64,000 bases of DNA from Candidatus Acidianus copahuensis (GTDB lineage Archaea > Thermoproteota > Thermoprotei_A > Sulfolobales > Sulfolobaceae): assembly GCF_000632495.1 (NCBI RefSeq), contig NZ_JFZT01000019.1:35580-99579 (forward strand), read 5' to 3'. Under the pieces are notes generated by a model that was not told the origin of the DNA, ran no database searches, and saw nothing but the letters and a program-made list of their open reading frames with translations. A program made the position numbers and the translations under genes. Positions 52,408-61,695 of the stretch are shown here, piece after piece. The number at the start of each line of letters is the position of its first letter. Position 1 is the stretch's first letter.

Positions 52408-53455
52408 CCCTTTTCACCTCTGAAGTTAACCCCATAGGAACTATGGACCCTTTTCTTTCTTTACCCGTAATACGTTTGAAATCTTCATCTAAATTTTCTC
52501 TTGACATGTTATCAAGTGTCTCTATTAATTTTTCTAATCGATTTTTTATAACGCAAAAAAATTCATAATCTTCTCGAATTTCTACATCACGGTTAGAGTG
52601 ATACACGGGGATCATATCGTCATTATATAGTACCATTGCAGGATATCCATCAGTAATGTAACTGAAGTGATCCGAGAACGGTGTTGGCATTTCGATCCTC
52701 TTTATGGGGAAAAGACTCGAAAATTTCCATAGTTCAGGGGTTGCAGAAAAGACTACTCTGTCTGGATAAAGAGAATCAAGAGATATCATTATAAAAGTTC
52801 CATCTTTCGGTTGTTGAATAGATCCAGTACAACATTTAGGCCCTTCTTCGGAGGAAAAGAACAATAATTTCAAACCGTGTTTCTTAACCTTAGGTTTTAG
52901 GGAAGTAAGTATATCAACTGCAAAAAGATTATCATGAAATCCAGTTAGCCAATGGTCAACGTGAGCACCAACCGTAATGTAGTCGTCTCCTGGTAAAAGT
53001 TCCACTTCAAGATTGTAAGAATTTGAATCGATCAGTTTTCCATCACTTCTGATTTCAACTTCACCTTTAGGTTCTCTATCTAAAAAAACGGAGGGTACTT
53101 TGCCATCTACCCCTATCCTTCTAAGCTTTCCATCTTCGTAAAAAATTATTGCGTCCTTGTCCTTATACATAGAATAAATTTTCGCAATGTCAAAGGGATG
53201 AGAAGGCATTTTTATTGCAACAATATTTTTACCTATTTTTCCCTTTACATCTCCAGAAGTATAGGGCATGAGAGATGAATTTACTGTCTTACCATTCACT
53301 GTTACTTCAGTATATTTTATCTTCCAAAACTTAGTCCTAATAGGAATTTCCTTAGCTGAAGGATATATTTCCTTTATTTTTTCCAAGATCTTTTTCTCAA
53401 TTTCTCCACCATGTATTGCCTCCCCCATTAAAAAAAGGTCTTTCGCTAACTTCAC
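52403..53455 (-). CDS. M28-family metallopeptidase
   Basis: The 350-residue protein has the M28 metal motifs VGAHVDHW (His, Asp region), HDNLFAVD, FFSSEEGP (Glu-Glu) and SDHFSYI. An N-terminal inserted PA-like part is short. M28 members are aminopeptidases or carboxypeptidases; there is no signal peptide, so it is cytosolic. The stop overlaps the start of the DUF929 gene. Confidence 0.83.
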   Translation of the reverse strand: MKLAKDLFLMGEAIHGGEIEKKILEKIKEIYPSAKEIPIRTKFWKIKYTEVTVNGKTVNSSLMPYTSGDVKGKIGKNIVAIKMPSHPFDIAKIYSMYKDKDAIIFYEDGKLRRIGVDGKVPSVFLDREPKGEVEIRSDGKLIDSNSYNLEVELLPGDDYITVGAHVDHWLTGFHDNLFAVDILTSLKPKVKKHGLKLLFFSSEEGPKCCTGSIQQPKDGTFIMISLDSLYPDRVVFSATPELWKFSSLFPIKRIEMPTPFSDHFSYITDGYPAMVLYNDDMIPVYHSNRDVEIREDYEFFCVIKNRLEKLIETLDNMSRENLDEDFKRITGKERKGSIVPMGLTSEVKRD

Positions 53456-53459
53456 TCGA

Positions 53460-54365
53460 TCACCCTAAATAATCGTTGATATTTACCTCGTTATCAGCCT
53501 TTCCTAGCTTAAGATAGGAGGAAAGATTTTCACAGGCTTTATTTATTGCATTATAAAGAATTTCCTGACTGGCATACCCTCCTCCCACATGAAGTGTTCC
53601 AGCAAAATTATCAAGAGACCAGAGATTTACATCAAAGTCTTCCTTATCATTCCGCCAGAAGACATCTGTTCCAAATCTAAGATCGGGCCTCTCTTTTAGT
53701 ATTTTCTCTATATCGTTCTTGTTCACTGTCTCTCCCCTACCTACATTAACAATTATTACCTTTTGTTTAGTCTTAGTAAGTCTTTCATAATTTAAGAAGT
53801 CTTTTGTGAATTTATTTAATGGAAGAGTATCTACAATTACATCCGCATCCCCTATATATTTATCAACCTCATTCAAAGGTATTTTTACGTCATAATTACC
53901 CTTAAATGACCTTGATGCTCCAATTACTCTCATACTAAATCCATTTTTAGCTATCTTGGCTACTTCAGAACCTATTCCTCCCGCTCCCAAGATTAGTATC
54001 GTTTTTCCAGTTATCGGATAGCTTTCTCTTCTTTTTCTTATATTTGTTCCCTTAGCTAAGGTCAATATGAGTGCCCAAGCATGCTCAGCCACTGAAACGG
54101 AGTACGCTCCAGCATTAGAGAAAACCTTAATTTCTTTCTCTTTAATTTTCTGAAATGGAAGATCATCAACACCTGCTGAAAAAGTCTGAATTATCTTTAG
54201 CCTTTCCATATTATCAATTAACTGAGATACTTCTTTAGGCCAAGCTAAAAGTACTTCAGCTCTTCTTAGATCTTCTTGTGTAAACTCTTTCTCTATTACG
54301 TTAAAATTGGAGAGAAGCTTCTTTCCTTCCTCAGGGAGGACTAACGTCGAAATTATTGTCGTCAT
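53460..54365 (-). CDS. D-2-hydroxyacid dehydrogenase
   Basis: The 301-residue enzyme has the NAD motif ILGAGGIGSEVAKIAK, the substrate-binding IVNVGRGETVN with its Arg, and LHVGGGYA with the active His. It fits the D-isomer 2-hydroxyacid dehydrogenase family (glyoxylate, phosphoglycerate, hydroxypyruvate). It lies 4 bases before the M28 peptidase on the same strand and starts this reverse-strand block. Confidence 0.88.
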   Translation of the reverse strand: MTTIISTLVLPEEGKKLLSNFNVIEKEFTQEDLRRAEVLLAWPKEVSQLIDNMERLKIIQTFSAGVDDLPFQKIKEKEIKVFSNAGAYSVSVAEHAWALILTLAKGTNIRKRRESYPITGKTILILGAGGIGSEVAKIAKNGFSMRVIGASRSFKGNYDVKIPLNEVDKYIGDADVIVDTLPLNKFTKDFLNYERLTKTKQKVIIVNVGRGETVNKNDIEKILKERPDLRFGTDVFWRNDKEDFDVNLWSLDNFAGTLHVGGGYASQEILYNAINKACENLSSYLKLGKADNEVNINDYLG

Positions 54366-54615
54366 AAAGGATATTTGTTTTTAACGTGTAATAAAACTCT
54401 TTGACCCTTCTGTCTTTCTGTCATCATTAGAATTTCAAAAGGTTATAAGGATTCCATAAAGGTAAGCGAAACAGTTTCATATTCTAGGATAACAAAAGGA
54501 TAGGTTATTGTATATCATTTTCATGATGAACTCCACACCCTTATGATGTAAAATGAATTTTCCTAATAGCCAATTTCCCCTTAATGGTTTTCATAATCTT
54601 TCATTTATACTGTTT

Positions 54616-54632
54616 ATTCTTATTATAAGAAT
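54616..54632. repeat. 17-base perfect palindrome
   Basis: ATTCTTAT-T-ATAAGAAT reads the same on both strands. It stands 12 bases before the TATA-like TTTATATAAA (54645-54654), a position suited to an operator. Confidence 0.4.
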
Positions 54633-54679
54633 TTAAGAAAAGATTTATATAAAACTCTAGTACATTAAAAAATTCCTTT

Positions 54680-54784
54680 TTACTCTCTAGATATCATAGA
54701 CATTAGGACAGCTAACATATAGAACTTTTTTCTTTCTTCTTCTTGCTTTTCCTTTAGTTCACGTTCGTCTAACTCTCTTTCCAT
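54680..54784 (-). CDS. 34-residue charged microprotein
   Basis: Reverse ATG at 54784 to TAA at 54680-54682. The peptide is strongly charged (MERELDERELKEKQEEERKK) and then hydrophobic (FYMLAVLMSMIS), like a short amphipathic coil with a membrane-seeking tail. AAGGA stands a few bases before the ATG and a TTTAAGTA box about 38 bases upstream. No family is recognised. Confidence 0.4.
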   Translation of the reverse strand: MERELDERELKEKQEEERKKFYMLAVLMSMISRE

Positions 54785-55050
54785 TTTCAATTCCTTTTTT
54801 ACTTCTCATCATAATAATGTACTTAAAGCTTTCTTCTAATGTTTAAAAACAGATCCATATATATCATACATGTTAAGTTTTACTTATACATGCACTAGAG
54901 GACCTTTGAAATAAGTAAACTACTGAGAGTTTAAAGGAACAGAGACCTTTCAATGTAAATAATTGTTTTTGCTATAAATTTTTTAACTAATATTTGCAAC
55001 TATATTTATGAAAACAACTATATTCATTTTATCTCATTGACAATTCTAGT

Positions 55051-56253
55051 TTAAAATACTGCTAGAACAGCTATCGCTACAAGGACTATAGCTGATGTCC
55101 AATAAACTATTTCTTGTAAGCCATGAGAATACATATCTCCCATAATTCTCCTATTTCTAGATATGAAACCAAGGATCAATATCGGGCCGATTAAAGTAAA
55201 AACAAATAATACTAATAGATCTAGTACGATACCTATTAGTGACGAAGTCGAAAGAAGCAAAGTTGCAATTACTGCAGGTAAGCTTTCAATTACGTATATT
55301 TTCCAAAATCCCCTTTGTTTTATTCCTAACGCTTCAGCTACTCCCCATCCGCTACCTAAAGATATTACCATAAGAGCGAGAAAACCTGCCCCGATCAAAC
55401 CTAAACCAAACACTAGAGAAGAGTAGGTTCCTGCAACAGGTTCAAGGACTTGTGATAGAGCCTGAGCGGAAGCAAACGTGCTTGGGTCAACATTATTAAT
55501 TCCAGCAAAGGCCATTTCAACGATGGCCATGAGAGCTTCTGTCACTATTGCTCCAATTAATGTCTCTAACCTCATGTGTCTTAACGCAGTTTCCTTACAA
55601 TTAACTTTTAACTCTCCCATTTTTATCGCAGTCGCAGATGCCTGAAAAAATAACATGAATGGCATAACAACTGCGCCTATTACCGCGGCTAGAAGAAAGA
55701 TATAATTCGGAGATGAACTAATGTAGAAAGGTGAGTAAGGCTTTATACCTCTCATCACCAAAGTAGCCATTAACCCAAGGATTAAGATAAATGATACGGC
55801 CAACATGATCTTTTCGGCAGCAATATATTTTCTTTTTGTAACTATTAATATATGAATAAGGTAAATTATAGGTATACTAACCAATAGAGGAATTCCTATT
55901 ACTTCTAAGCCAACACCTATGCCTATGTATTCTATTGCATAGGTAACTGCATCAGTTAGCGCCATAGGTAGGGCCATAAAGGATGCGGTCTTTTCACTAT
56001 AATTTTCTCTTATGATTTCTCCTAAACCTTTTCCTGTAGCCACTCCTATTCTTCCGGATACTTCTTGAACTACGTAAAGAGGAATTATTAGGACTAACAT
56101 TACCCAAACAAAGCCATATTTAAATAATGCTCCAGTTTGAGCGGCTCCAATAACACTGGATGTGTCCATATCTGCCATCATAACTAACCACGCAGGTCCA
56201 AAGAATGCTAAAAATGTTAATTTACGACTCGTCGTATTCCTTTTACGCTCCAT
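55051..56253 (-). CDS. NRAMP-family divalent metal transporter, divergent
   Basis: The 400-residue protein has about 11 membrane segments and follows the NRAMP plan: GPAWLVMMADMDTSS in the first helix (family DPGN at D30-S33) and IGAVVMPFMLFFQASA in the sixth (family MPH). So the Asp and Met that bind metal are kept, but the Asn is Ser and the His is Phe. NRAMP proteins import Mn or Fe with protons; the changes suggest altered ion choice. Confidence 0.8.
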   Translation of the reverse strand: MERKRNTTSRKLTFLAFFGPAWLVMMADMDTSSVIGAAQTGALFKYGFVWVMLVLIIPLYVVQEVSGRIGVATGKGLGEIIRENYSEKTASFMALPMALTDAVTYAIEYIGIGVGLEVIGIPLLVSIPIIYLIHILIVTKRKYIAAEKIMLAVSFILILGLMATLVMRGIKPYSPFYISSSPNYIFLLAAVIGAVVMPFMLFFQASATAIKMGELKVNCKETALRHMRLETLIGAIVTEALMAIVEMAFAGINNVDPSTFASAQALSQVLEPVAGTYSSLVFGLGLIGAGFLALMVISLGSGWGVAEALGIKQRGFWKIYVIESLPAVIATLLLSTSSLIGIVLDLLVLFVFTLIGPILILGFISRNRRIMGDMYSHGLQEIVYWTSAIVLVAIAVLAVF

Positions 56254-56530
56254 CGTAAAGAAATTAATACCATGATTTATAAAGTTATCACCTATCTATT
56301 TAGCCTGAGAATCAAAAGCAAAGTTTCCCTTGACTTAGGAATAAAGTAAGCACCTTAAGCCCATATTTTCTCTACAAATATTATTTTTATAATATTATAA
56401 AGATTTTCCGAAAAAAATACAATAATATCAATCTGAAGAGAAGGTATAACATGAAAAATGTCTTTTAAGGTAAAAATATTAAGCTAATTCTTGACAAAGC
56501 ATATAAACTCAAAGTGATAACAAAAGAAAT

Positions 56531-57370
56531 ATGAAACTTGGTATATTGTTGTTTGCAATCTTAGCTTTAGGAATAGCTATAACGCCAACATTAGCTCTGA
56601 ACTCAAATGGGACACAATATATAGCATATAGTATTTCATATAATAGTGTTTCAAATTCAACTTTTTACTCATCGAATACTCAAATGGATGTTCATGTAAA
56701 CATTTCTTCAACTTCAGTTGGAGACAAATATAATAACACAATAACTATAACAGGAAAATACTTCACAAATAGTACAATGATGGCCATGGCATATACGCTA
56801 AACAAAACAATTAACTTTACTGTTCATTACCTATCTAATGAATCACTAATAACCAAAATGGAGAAAATGAACCTTACGCAAATTCTTAATTTTACGATGC
56901 AAAAGATGAATTCTTTTAGCGCATATGGAATTTCTTATCAATATAACTTAACTTATAAACCTAATGGAACAGAGACAGTAATGTTTAACGGAAAGTCCTA
57001 TACGGTGAATTCATTTAAGCTATATGAACAAAATCAATTAACCACCAACTTTGGCCACTCGAAGAATCATGGTTTAGCCTTAAAATCCTATGGCATAGTT
57101 CAAGGTAATGCCTTAGTGTTTACGAATGGTATTCTTTACTCGGCTAACATTAATTCTAACTCTAATTCCACTGGATTCTTTGGAAAAGTAATGTCAGAGT
57201 CCTCCTTAAATATCAAACTTTTATCTACTAATCTCCCATTGCCTAATTCGAATGCATTAGATTCTATAATGAATACAATGACATCAAATAAGCTAATATT
57301 ATCTGAAATAGTTGCTTCAATAGCAGGAATAATAGGTTTTGTATTCTTGGTAATTAGACATATTATTTGA
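56531..57370 (+). CDS. secreted, heavily N-glycosylated, membrane-anchored protein
   Basis: The 279-residue protein has a signal peptide (about 1-22), a Ser/Asn/Thr-rich exposed body with more than ten Asn-X-Ser/Thr sites (such as NNT, NST, NFT, NES, NLT), and a C-terminal membrane helix (about 257-277) with a short basic tail. This is the layout of Sulfolobales surface proteins. The fold is unknown. The 277-base gap before it holds no other gene. Confidence 0.75.
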   Translation: MKLGILLFAILALGIAITPTLALNSNGTQYIAYSISYNSVSNSTFYSSNTQMDVHVNISSTSVGDKYNNTITITGKYFTNSTMMAMAYTLNKTINFTVHYLSNESLITKMEKMNLTQILNFTMQKMNSFSAYGISYQYNLTYKPNGTETVMFNGKSYTVNSFKLYEQNQLTTNFGHSKNHGLALKSYGIVQGNALVFTNGILYSANINSNSNSTGFFGKVMSESSLNIKLLSTNLPLPNSNALDSIMNTMTSNKLILSEIVASIAGIIGFVFLVIRHII

Positions 57371-57451
57371 GATAATTGACTTATAATTTACAGCATATTT
57401 TTTAGATTTTTAAGATAAGATTTTTCTAATCTACGTACATTTATACTTTGA

Positions 57452-58402
57452 ATGAAAGCTTTAGTTCTAGAAAAACCAGGTCTAGAAAATCTAAAGTTAA
57501 AGGACTTAGACGTTCCTAATGGTGAAGGAGTACTCGTAAAGATAGTCATAGCAGGATTAACTATGTTAGATTATATGTCGGTTTCAAAAGGAGAAAATAC
57601 ACCAGTGATACCAGGAGTAGAGTTTGCAGGAATTATAGAGGAAGGTGAAATGAAAGGAAAAAAGGCGTCCATTTATACGAGAACTTTTGACGGAACTTGT
57701 AAGATGTGTAAAAGAGGAATGGAGATGTTTTGCTTATCTGGTAAACGAATGGGAATCGATGTAAACGGAGGTTTTGAGGAATACATTAGAGTTCCTAGAG
57801 AAAACCTAGTTGTATCTGATTTACCTTGGGAAACACTGGCTAGTATGTCAATTTCGGCCTTGGCTCCATATCATGCCCTTAAGACTGCAGATATAAAAAG
57901 AGGGGATACAGTTGTAGTTTTAGGCGCATCGGGAAACACTGGAATATTCTCTCTACAAATAGCCGAGAGATTAGGAGCTCGAGTAATAGGCATTACTAAT
58001 GGTCCGCTAAGGATATCAAGATATACCTTTACTTATGATGAGGCAGAAGAAAGAGTAAAAGAGATAACTGACGGAGAGAAAGCAGACGTTGTAATTAATC
58101 AACTTGGTGCATCGAAATTTCCTTTAGCCTTAAAATTAGTGAGAAAGGGAGGTAAGATAGTAGTGTTTGGTACAATGCAAGGAAAAGACACAAACTTGGA
58201 TTTAAGTTGGCTTTACCTTAATCATGTTAGTATAATAGGAACCGTTAGAGGAACTCTCAAGGAGATGATGGAATTGGCTGAAATTTGTAAAGATTGTAAT
58301 CCGTATGTTTGGAAAGAACTTGCTCTGGAAGATGGTTCGTATGCACTTTCTCTGTTATTTTCAAAGCAAAGAAAAGGAAGGGTATTCCTAAAAATTGGGT
58401 AG
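57452..58402 (+). CDS. medium-chain dehydrogenase without catalytic zinc site
   Basis: The 316-residue protein has a GroES-like part and a Rossmann motif VVVLGASGNTGIFSL. A structural zinc lobe is present (CKMCKRGMEMFC), but the catalytic Cys and His of alcohol dehydrogenases are absent: AGLTMLDYMSV stands where AGLCGTDxH is usual. It probably reduces a quinone or enone instead of oxidising alcohols. Confidence 0.83.
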   Translation: MKALVLEKPGLENLKLKDLDVPNGEGVLVKIVIAGLTMLDYMSVSKGENTPVIPGVEFAGIIEEGEMKGKKASIYTRTFDGTCKMCKRGMEMFCLSGKRMGIDVNGGFEEYIRVPRENLVVSDLPWETLASMSISALAPYHALKTADIKRGDTVVVLGASGNTGIFSLQIAERLGARVIGITNGPLRISRYTFTYDEAEERVKEITDGEKADVVINQLGASKFPLALKLVRKGGKIVVFGTMQGKDTNLDLSWLYLNHVSIIGTVRGTLKEMMELAEICKDCNPYVWKELALEDGSYALSLLFSKQRKGRVFLKIG

Positions 58403-58452
58403 AGTAGGAGAATTAACAAGAGAATTTCCACACTGTTAATATTGGACAAAGC

Positions 58453-58462
58453 TTATAATATA
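58453..58462 (+). promoter_or_regulatory. TATA box of the 79-residue membrane protein gene
   Basis: TTATAATATA lies about 23 bases before the GTG start at 58480, the spacing for a leaderless message. It supports the short gene as real. Confidence 0.5.
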
Positions 58463-58479
58463 AAATAGTAATTTAACAT

Positions 58480-58719
58480 GTGTCAGTCTTTCTATATTTA
58501 AATAGGGTTTCAGGATTTGCTGTACTTTTTTTAGTTTCAGTTCTTACTAAAATTCTTTCTCTTCCTTGGTTTTACCAGTTTTTATACCTTCTTTTTACAG
58601 TACCTGATTACTCATTTACAGGCTTTATCTCAAATATAGGAATGATAATACTTCTTTCCTTTACTATTATTATAGCAGGAATATATAAGTTAGCTCTAAT
58701 CATAGCGAATAAAAATTAA
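58480..58719 (+). CDS. small membrane protein, unknown
   Basis: The 79-residue protein starts at GTG and has two or three hydrophobic segments (about 11-28, 32-43 and 50-72), ending in ANKN. No motif is known to me. Its last 4 bases overlap the end of the convergent carbonic-anhydrase-like gene. Confidence 0.6.
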   Translation: MSVFLYLNRVSGFAVLFLVSVLTKILSLPWFYQFLYLLFTVPDYSFTGFISNIGMIILLSFTIIIAGIYKLALIIANKN

Positions 58720-59273
58720 AGTTCGTCTTTTATTATTTTAAGGCCTAGTAAATTTGCTATCTGTATGTCTGGTATTACGCTCTCTTTACTGTTCGATTGA
58801 ATAATGTAAGTACCGTTAATTTCCTCTTCATATTTTGTATTATATCTTAGCAATTGAACTTCTGGCTTTCTTTCTGGCCATTTTAAGGAATTTACATCAA
58901 TAAATTCTATGGTAATTTTAGATTTCGGAAATATTTCACTTAATATTTTAGCTTGAATTTTAACATTTTCTTTTTCTAATTCATTTGTAGTGCTGAACTT
59001 TATTGAATTAAATTGGTCTATTAGCGATTTCATAATTTCATCCTCAACTTTGATCCCTTCTTTAATAACCCGATAAACTAACTTCATAGCAGCACAGTCG
59101 TTATGAGGCATGAAGATCACTTCTTCAGCGTCTATCTGCGATAACGCTTTTCTTAATCCGTTTACGTTAGCTCCGGCATTCCTAAAGACGTACGCATCTT
59201 CTTTCTCTGAGCGTTCTCTTATAGTCTGGGTTAATCTATAATCCATACATGAAATTACGAGTTTTTTCCCCAT
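58716..59273 (-). CDS. beta-carbonic-anhydrase-like protein
   Basis: The 185-residue protein keeps the beta-CA zinc site: C9-x-D11-x-R13 (VISCMDYRL), H57 and C60 (MPHNDCAAM), with RNAGANV between them. It may hydrate CO2, or act on COS or CS2 as a related Acidianus enzyme does. The Tyr in CMDYR and NDC in place of TDC differ from usual members. It diverges from the XdhC-like gene. Confidence 0.8.
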   Translation of the reverse strand: MGKKLVISCMDYRLTQTIRERSEKEDAYVFRNAGANVNGLRKALSQIDAEEVIFMPHNDCAAMKLVYRVIKEGIKVEDEIMKSLIDQFNSIKFSTTNELEKENVKIQAKILSEIFPKSKITIEFIDVNSLKWPERKPEVQLLRYNTKYEEEINGTYIIQSNSKESVIPDIQIANLLGLKIIKDEL

Positions 59274-59386
59274 ACATAACCAATAAACTCTGGGTTTAAA
59301 TTTTTTAAGTAAAACATTATTTTTTGATCAAAAGAAAAATATAAAATGTTAGATAATATTTTAAGCATGAATCTCGTAAACTACAT

Positions 59387-59962
59387 ATGAAAGTTGTTGT
59401 TTTCTCATCAAGTAAAGAGGCAAACATGGAAGAACCGGTTGTTTGTGATAGGGATTCTGTTAAAGTTGATGCGTCAAAGTGTACCGGTTCGTCAATAAGT
59501 CCAGCCCCTTTTATAGTCAAATACTTAAAGGATTTAGGATTTAGAGTTACGGTAGTAGATCCTTTTGCAGAACCTTCTTCTTACGATGCTGATGAAGTAA
59601 TTAGGGGTACATCATTTCAAGTTCCAGATGAAGTGGTTAAAGATTCATATGTTGTAGTTGCTACCAGGCATGTATATGATACATGGGCAATTATGAAGGC
59701 TATATTTGGAGGAGCAAAAGAAATCGCAGTAGTGATGAGCATTAAAAGGGCTAAAGTGATAATGAAAAGGCTAATGCAATCCGGTATAGAAAAGGAAAAG
59801 CTAAAGAAGTTAAGAATACCTGCAGGATTAGATATAAACGCAAAAGGGGAAAAGGAAATGGCAATTAGTATTATCTCTGAAATATTGATGTTAGAAAGAG
59901 GGGGAACTGGTCTTCCTTTAAGGGACATAAAGGGCTTTGAAAAATCCTTAGATGAGATTTAA
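59387..59962 (+). CDS. XdhC/CoxI-like molybdenum hydroxylase maturation protein
   Basis: The 191-residue protein ends with the XdhC Rossmann domain: YVVVATRHVYDTWAIMKAI, then MSIKRAKVIMKRLM and IPAGLDINAKGEKEMAISII. In the family this is the (P)IGLDIGAxTPxEIA pattern. XdhC/CoxI inserts or sulfurates the molybdenum cofactor of xanthine-oxidase-type enzymes, which here would be CutABC. The N-terminal part is short, with VVCDRDSVKV in place of a longer sulfur-acceptor part. Confidence 0.78.
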   Translation: MKVVVFSSSKEANMEEPVVCDRDSVKVDASKCTGSSISPAPFIVKYLKDLGFRVTVVDPFAEPSSYDADEVIRGTSFQVPDEVVKDSYVVVATRHVYDTWAIMKAIFGGAKEIAVVMSIKRAKVIMKRLMQSGIEKEKLKKLRIPAGLDINAKGEKEMAISIISEILMLERGGTGLPLRDIKGFEKSLDEI

Positions 59963-60730
59963 TTACTCAGCAGTCATATATTTCCTAGAAAGTAACGCAC
60001 CAATAATAACCATTATGAGTGCGAACAATGCTAATATACCTAGGTAAGACCAGTTAGGATCAGTAGATAGTAATACTTCTCTTCCTAGTTCGGCTGAATA
60101 AGTTATAGGATTAACATTACTTATATCTTGTAGCCACTCTGGGAAGAAGGCTTTTGGAAATAATGCAGTACTAGAGAACATTAGTGGAAGATTTATTAGA
60201 TTAGCTATTACACCAGGAGCTTGCCAATCTGAAGTCCATAAAGTAAATACTGAATACAATGAGGAAAAGCCTATACCAAGAAAAGCTAATGCCAATACTA
60301 AGACAACTATCGATACCAAATTAAGGTTAAGGGATACTCCTAAGGCTATCGCTACTGCAAGCATTATGGGAACTTGAATTAACCCTCTAGTGACACCACC
60401 TAACACCTTGGAAAGGAAAACATAATATTTTGGTACAGGAGTTATGAATATTCTTTTCATATAACCAAACCTCTTGTCTTGTATTATACTCATGGAACTA
60501 AACATACCGACAAAAAGCATAGAGACGGAAAGTTCTCCAGGTAATATGAAAGCTATGTAGTTATTAGTATGGAAAAACTCCTGTAAGAATTCTGATGGCA
60601 CATGCGAAAAACTACTTCCAAAGAATATTATCCACATTACTGGTTGAGAGACTAACATTATCCACATGTAAATACTACGATAGATTCTTTTTATTTCTCT
60701 CATATAAAGTGCACTTAATCCTTCCAGCAT
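59963..60730 (-). CDS. ABC-2 type exporter permease
   Basis: The 255-residue protein has six membrane segments and the ABC-2 pattern (SMSIIQDKRFGYMKRIFITP, then NPITYSAELGREVLL). It pairs with the ATPase gene 5 bases upstream. It starts in the membrane-proximal IYRSIYMWIML segment. The substrate is unknown; related DrrB-type pumps export hydrophobic compounds. Confidence 0.88.
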   Translation of the reverse strand: MLEGLSALYMREIKRIYRSIYMWIMLVSQPVMWIIFFGSSFSHVPSEFLQEFFHTNNYIAFILPGELSVSMLFVGMFSSMSIIQDKRFGYMKRIFITPVPKYYVFLSKVLGGVTRGLIQVPIMLAVAIALGVSLNLNLVSIVVLVLALAFLGIGFSSLYSVFTLWTSDWQAPGVIANLINLPLMFSSTALFPKAFFPEWLQDISNVNPITYSAELGREVLLSTDPNWSYLGILALFALIMVIIGALLSRKYMTAE

Positions 60731-60735
60731 ATTTA

Positions 60736-61695
60736 TTACCTCCTAGCTCTCCTCATCATCATGTTGAACTTTCTCAAGTCAAACTCTCCTTCTTCTTCCA
60801 AACTACCGCCCGTTAAGTTTAGAAATACTGTATCTAAACTAGACTTCTTAATTCTTAAGCTCTTAATATTGTTTGAACCTATAGTATTAATAACTCCTAA
60901 TAGAACCTCTTCGGCATTTCCAGTTTTTACGGAGATCTTCCCATCCTTTCTAATAACCTGACCAAACTTGTTTAGTTCAACGTTTAATCCATCCTTGAGT
61001 TCTATCTCTATCACGTCACCTCCGTATTTCTCCTTTAGTTCTTCAGGTGAACCCAAAGCGACAATTTTTCCCTTGTTTATTATTCCTATTTTCTTGCATA
61101 GCATATCAGCTTCTTCCATATAATGCGTTGTGAGAAGAATTGTTGCAGAGTAATCCTTGTTTATTTGCCTTATCAGGTTCCATAGAGAAGCTCTAGTGTT
61201 GACATCCAAACCAATCGTAGGTTCATCCATGAAAACGATCTCTGGCGAGTTAAGGAGAGCCATAGTAATCTCAAGTTTTTTCCTCATTCCAGTTGAGAAC
61301 TTGCCTGCCTTTCTGTTCTTGAATTCTTTTATTCCAAAGTATTCAAGTATTGCATCTGCTCTTTCCTTCCAATCTTTTACCTTAAGTAGTTTAGCTTGAA
61401 TCTCTATATTCTCCCAAGCAGTTAAATCGTCATCAACTATAACCTCAGAAGATATCCATCCAATCCTTTTTTTTACTTCGTTCGGTCTTTCCTTGATACT
61501 TATTCCTCCAATCAAAGCATCTCCCTCGGTTATCGAAGTTAATCCAGTTAACATCTTAATCGTAGTTGTTTTCCCGGCTCCATTGGGACCTAGAAGACCA
61601 AAGATTTCCCCTTTTTCTATTTGAAAATTAATGTGATCTACAGCGACAAAGTCATTGTATTTTTTGGTAAGGTTTTTAGCGATTACTACGCTCAT
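60736..61695 (-). CDS. ABC exporter ATP-binding protein (DrrA-like)
   Basis: The 319-residue ATPase has Walker A GPNGAGKTT (36-44), signature FSTGMRKKLEI, Walker B IVFMDEPTIGLD and the switch His in LLTTHYMEE. A C-terminal regulatory domain fits the DrrA type. It forms an exporter with the following permease. A GATATATC TATA-like box lies about 22 bases before the ATG. Confidence 0.92.
   Translation of the reverse strand: MSVVIAKNLTKKYNDFVAVDHINFQIEKGEIFGLLGPNGAGKTTTIKMLTGLTSITEGDALIGGISIKERPNEVKKRIGWISSEVIVDDDLTAWENIEIQAKLLKVKDWKERADAILEYFGIKEFKNRKAGKFSTGMRKKLEITMALLNSPEIVFMDEPTIGLDVNTRASLWNLIRQINKDYSATILLTTHYMEEADMLCKKIGIINKGKIVALGSPEELKEKYGGDVIEIELKDGLNVELNKFGQVIRKDGKISVKTGNAEEVLLGVINTIGSNNIKSLRIKKSSLDTVFLNLTGGSLEEEGEFDLRKFNMMMRRARR

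Larger units (their letters stand above)
54366..55050. other. gap with a palindrome and one small reading frame
   Basis: This 685-base stretch has no large gene. It holds a 17-base palindrome (54616-54632), a strong TATA-like TTTATATAAA at 54645-54654 on the forward strand with no gene behind it, and a 34-codon reverse frame (54680-54784). The rest is A+T-rich without visible structure. Confidence 0.4.

Noticed and set aside
54523..54547. C/D box guide RNA (ATGATGA and TGATG present)
   Set aside because: No CTGA D box follows at the right spacing.
58716..59273. CS2 hydrolase
   Set aside because: The zinc site fits the beta-carbonic anhydrase family in general; the known CS2 hydrolase reads CMDER and HTDCG, which differ here.
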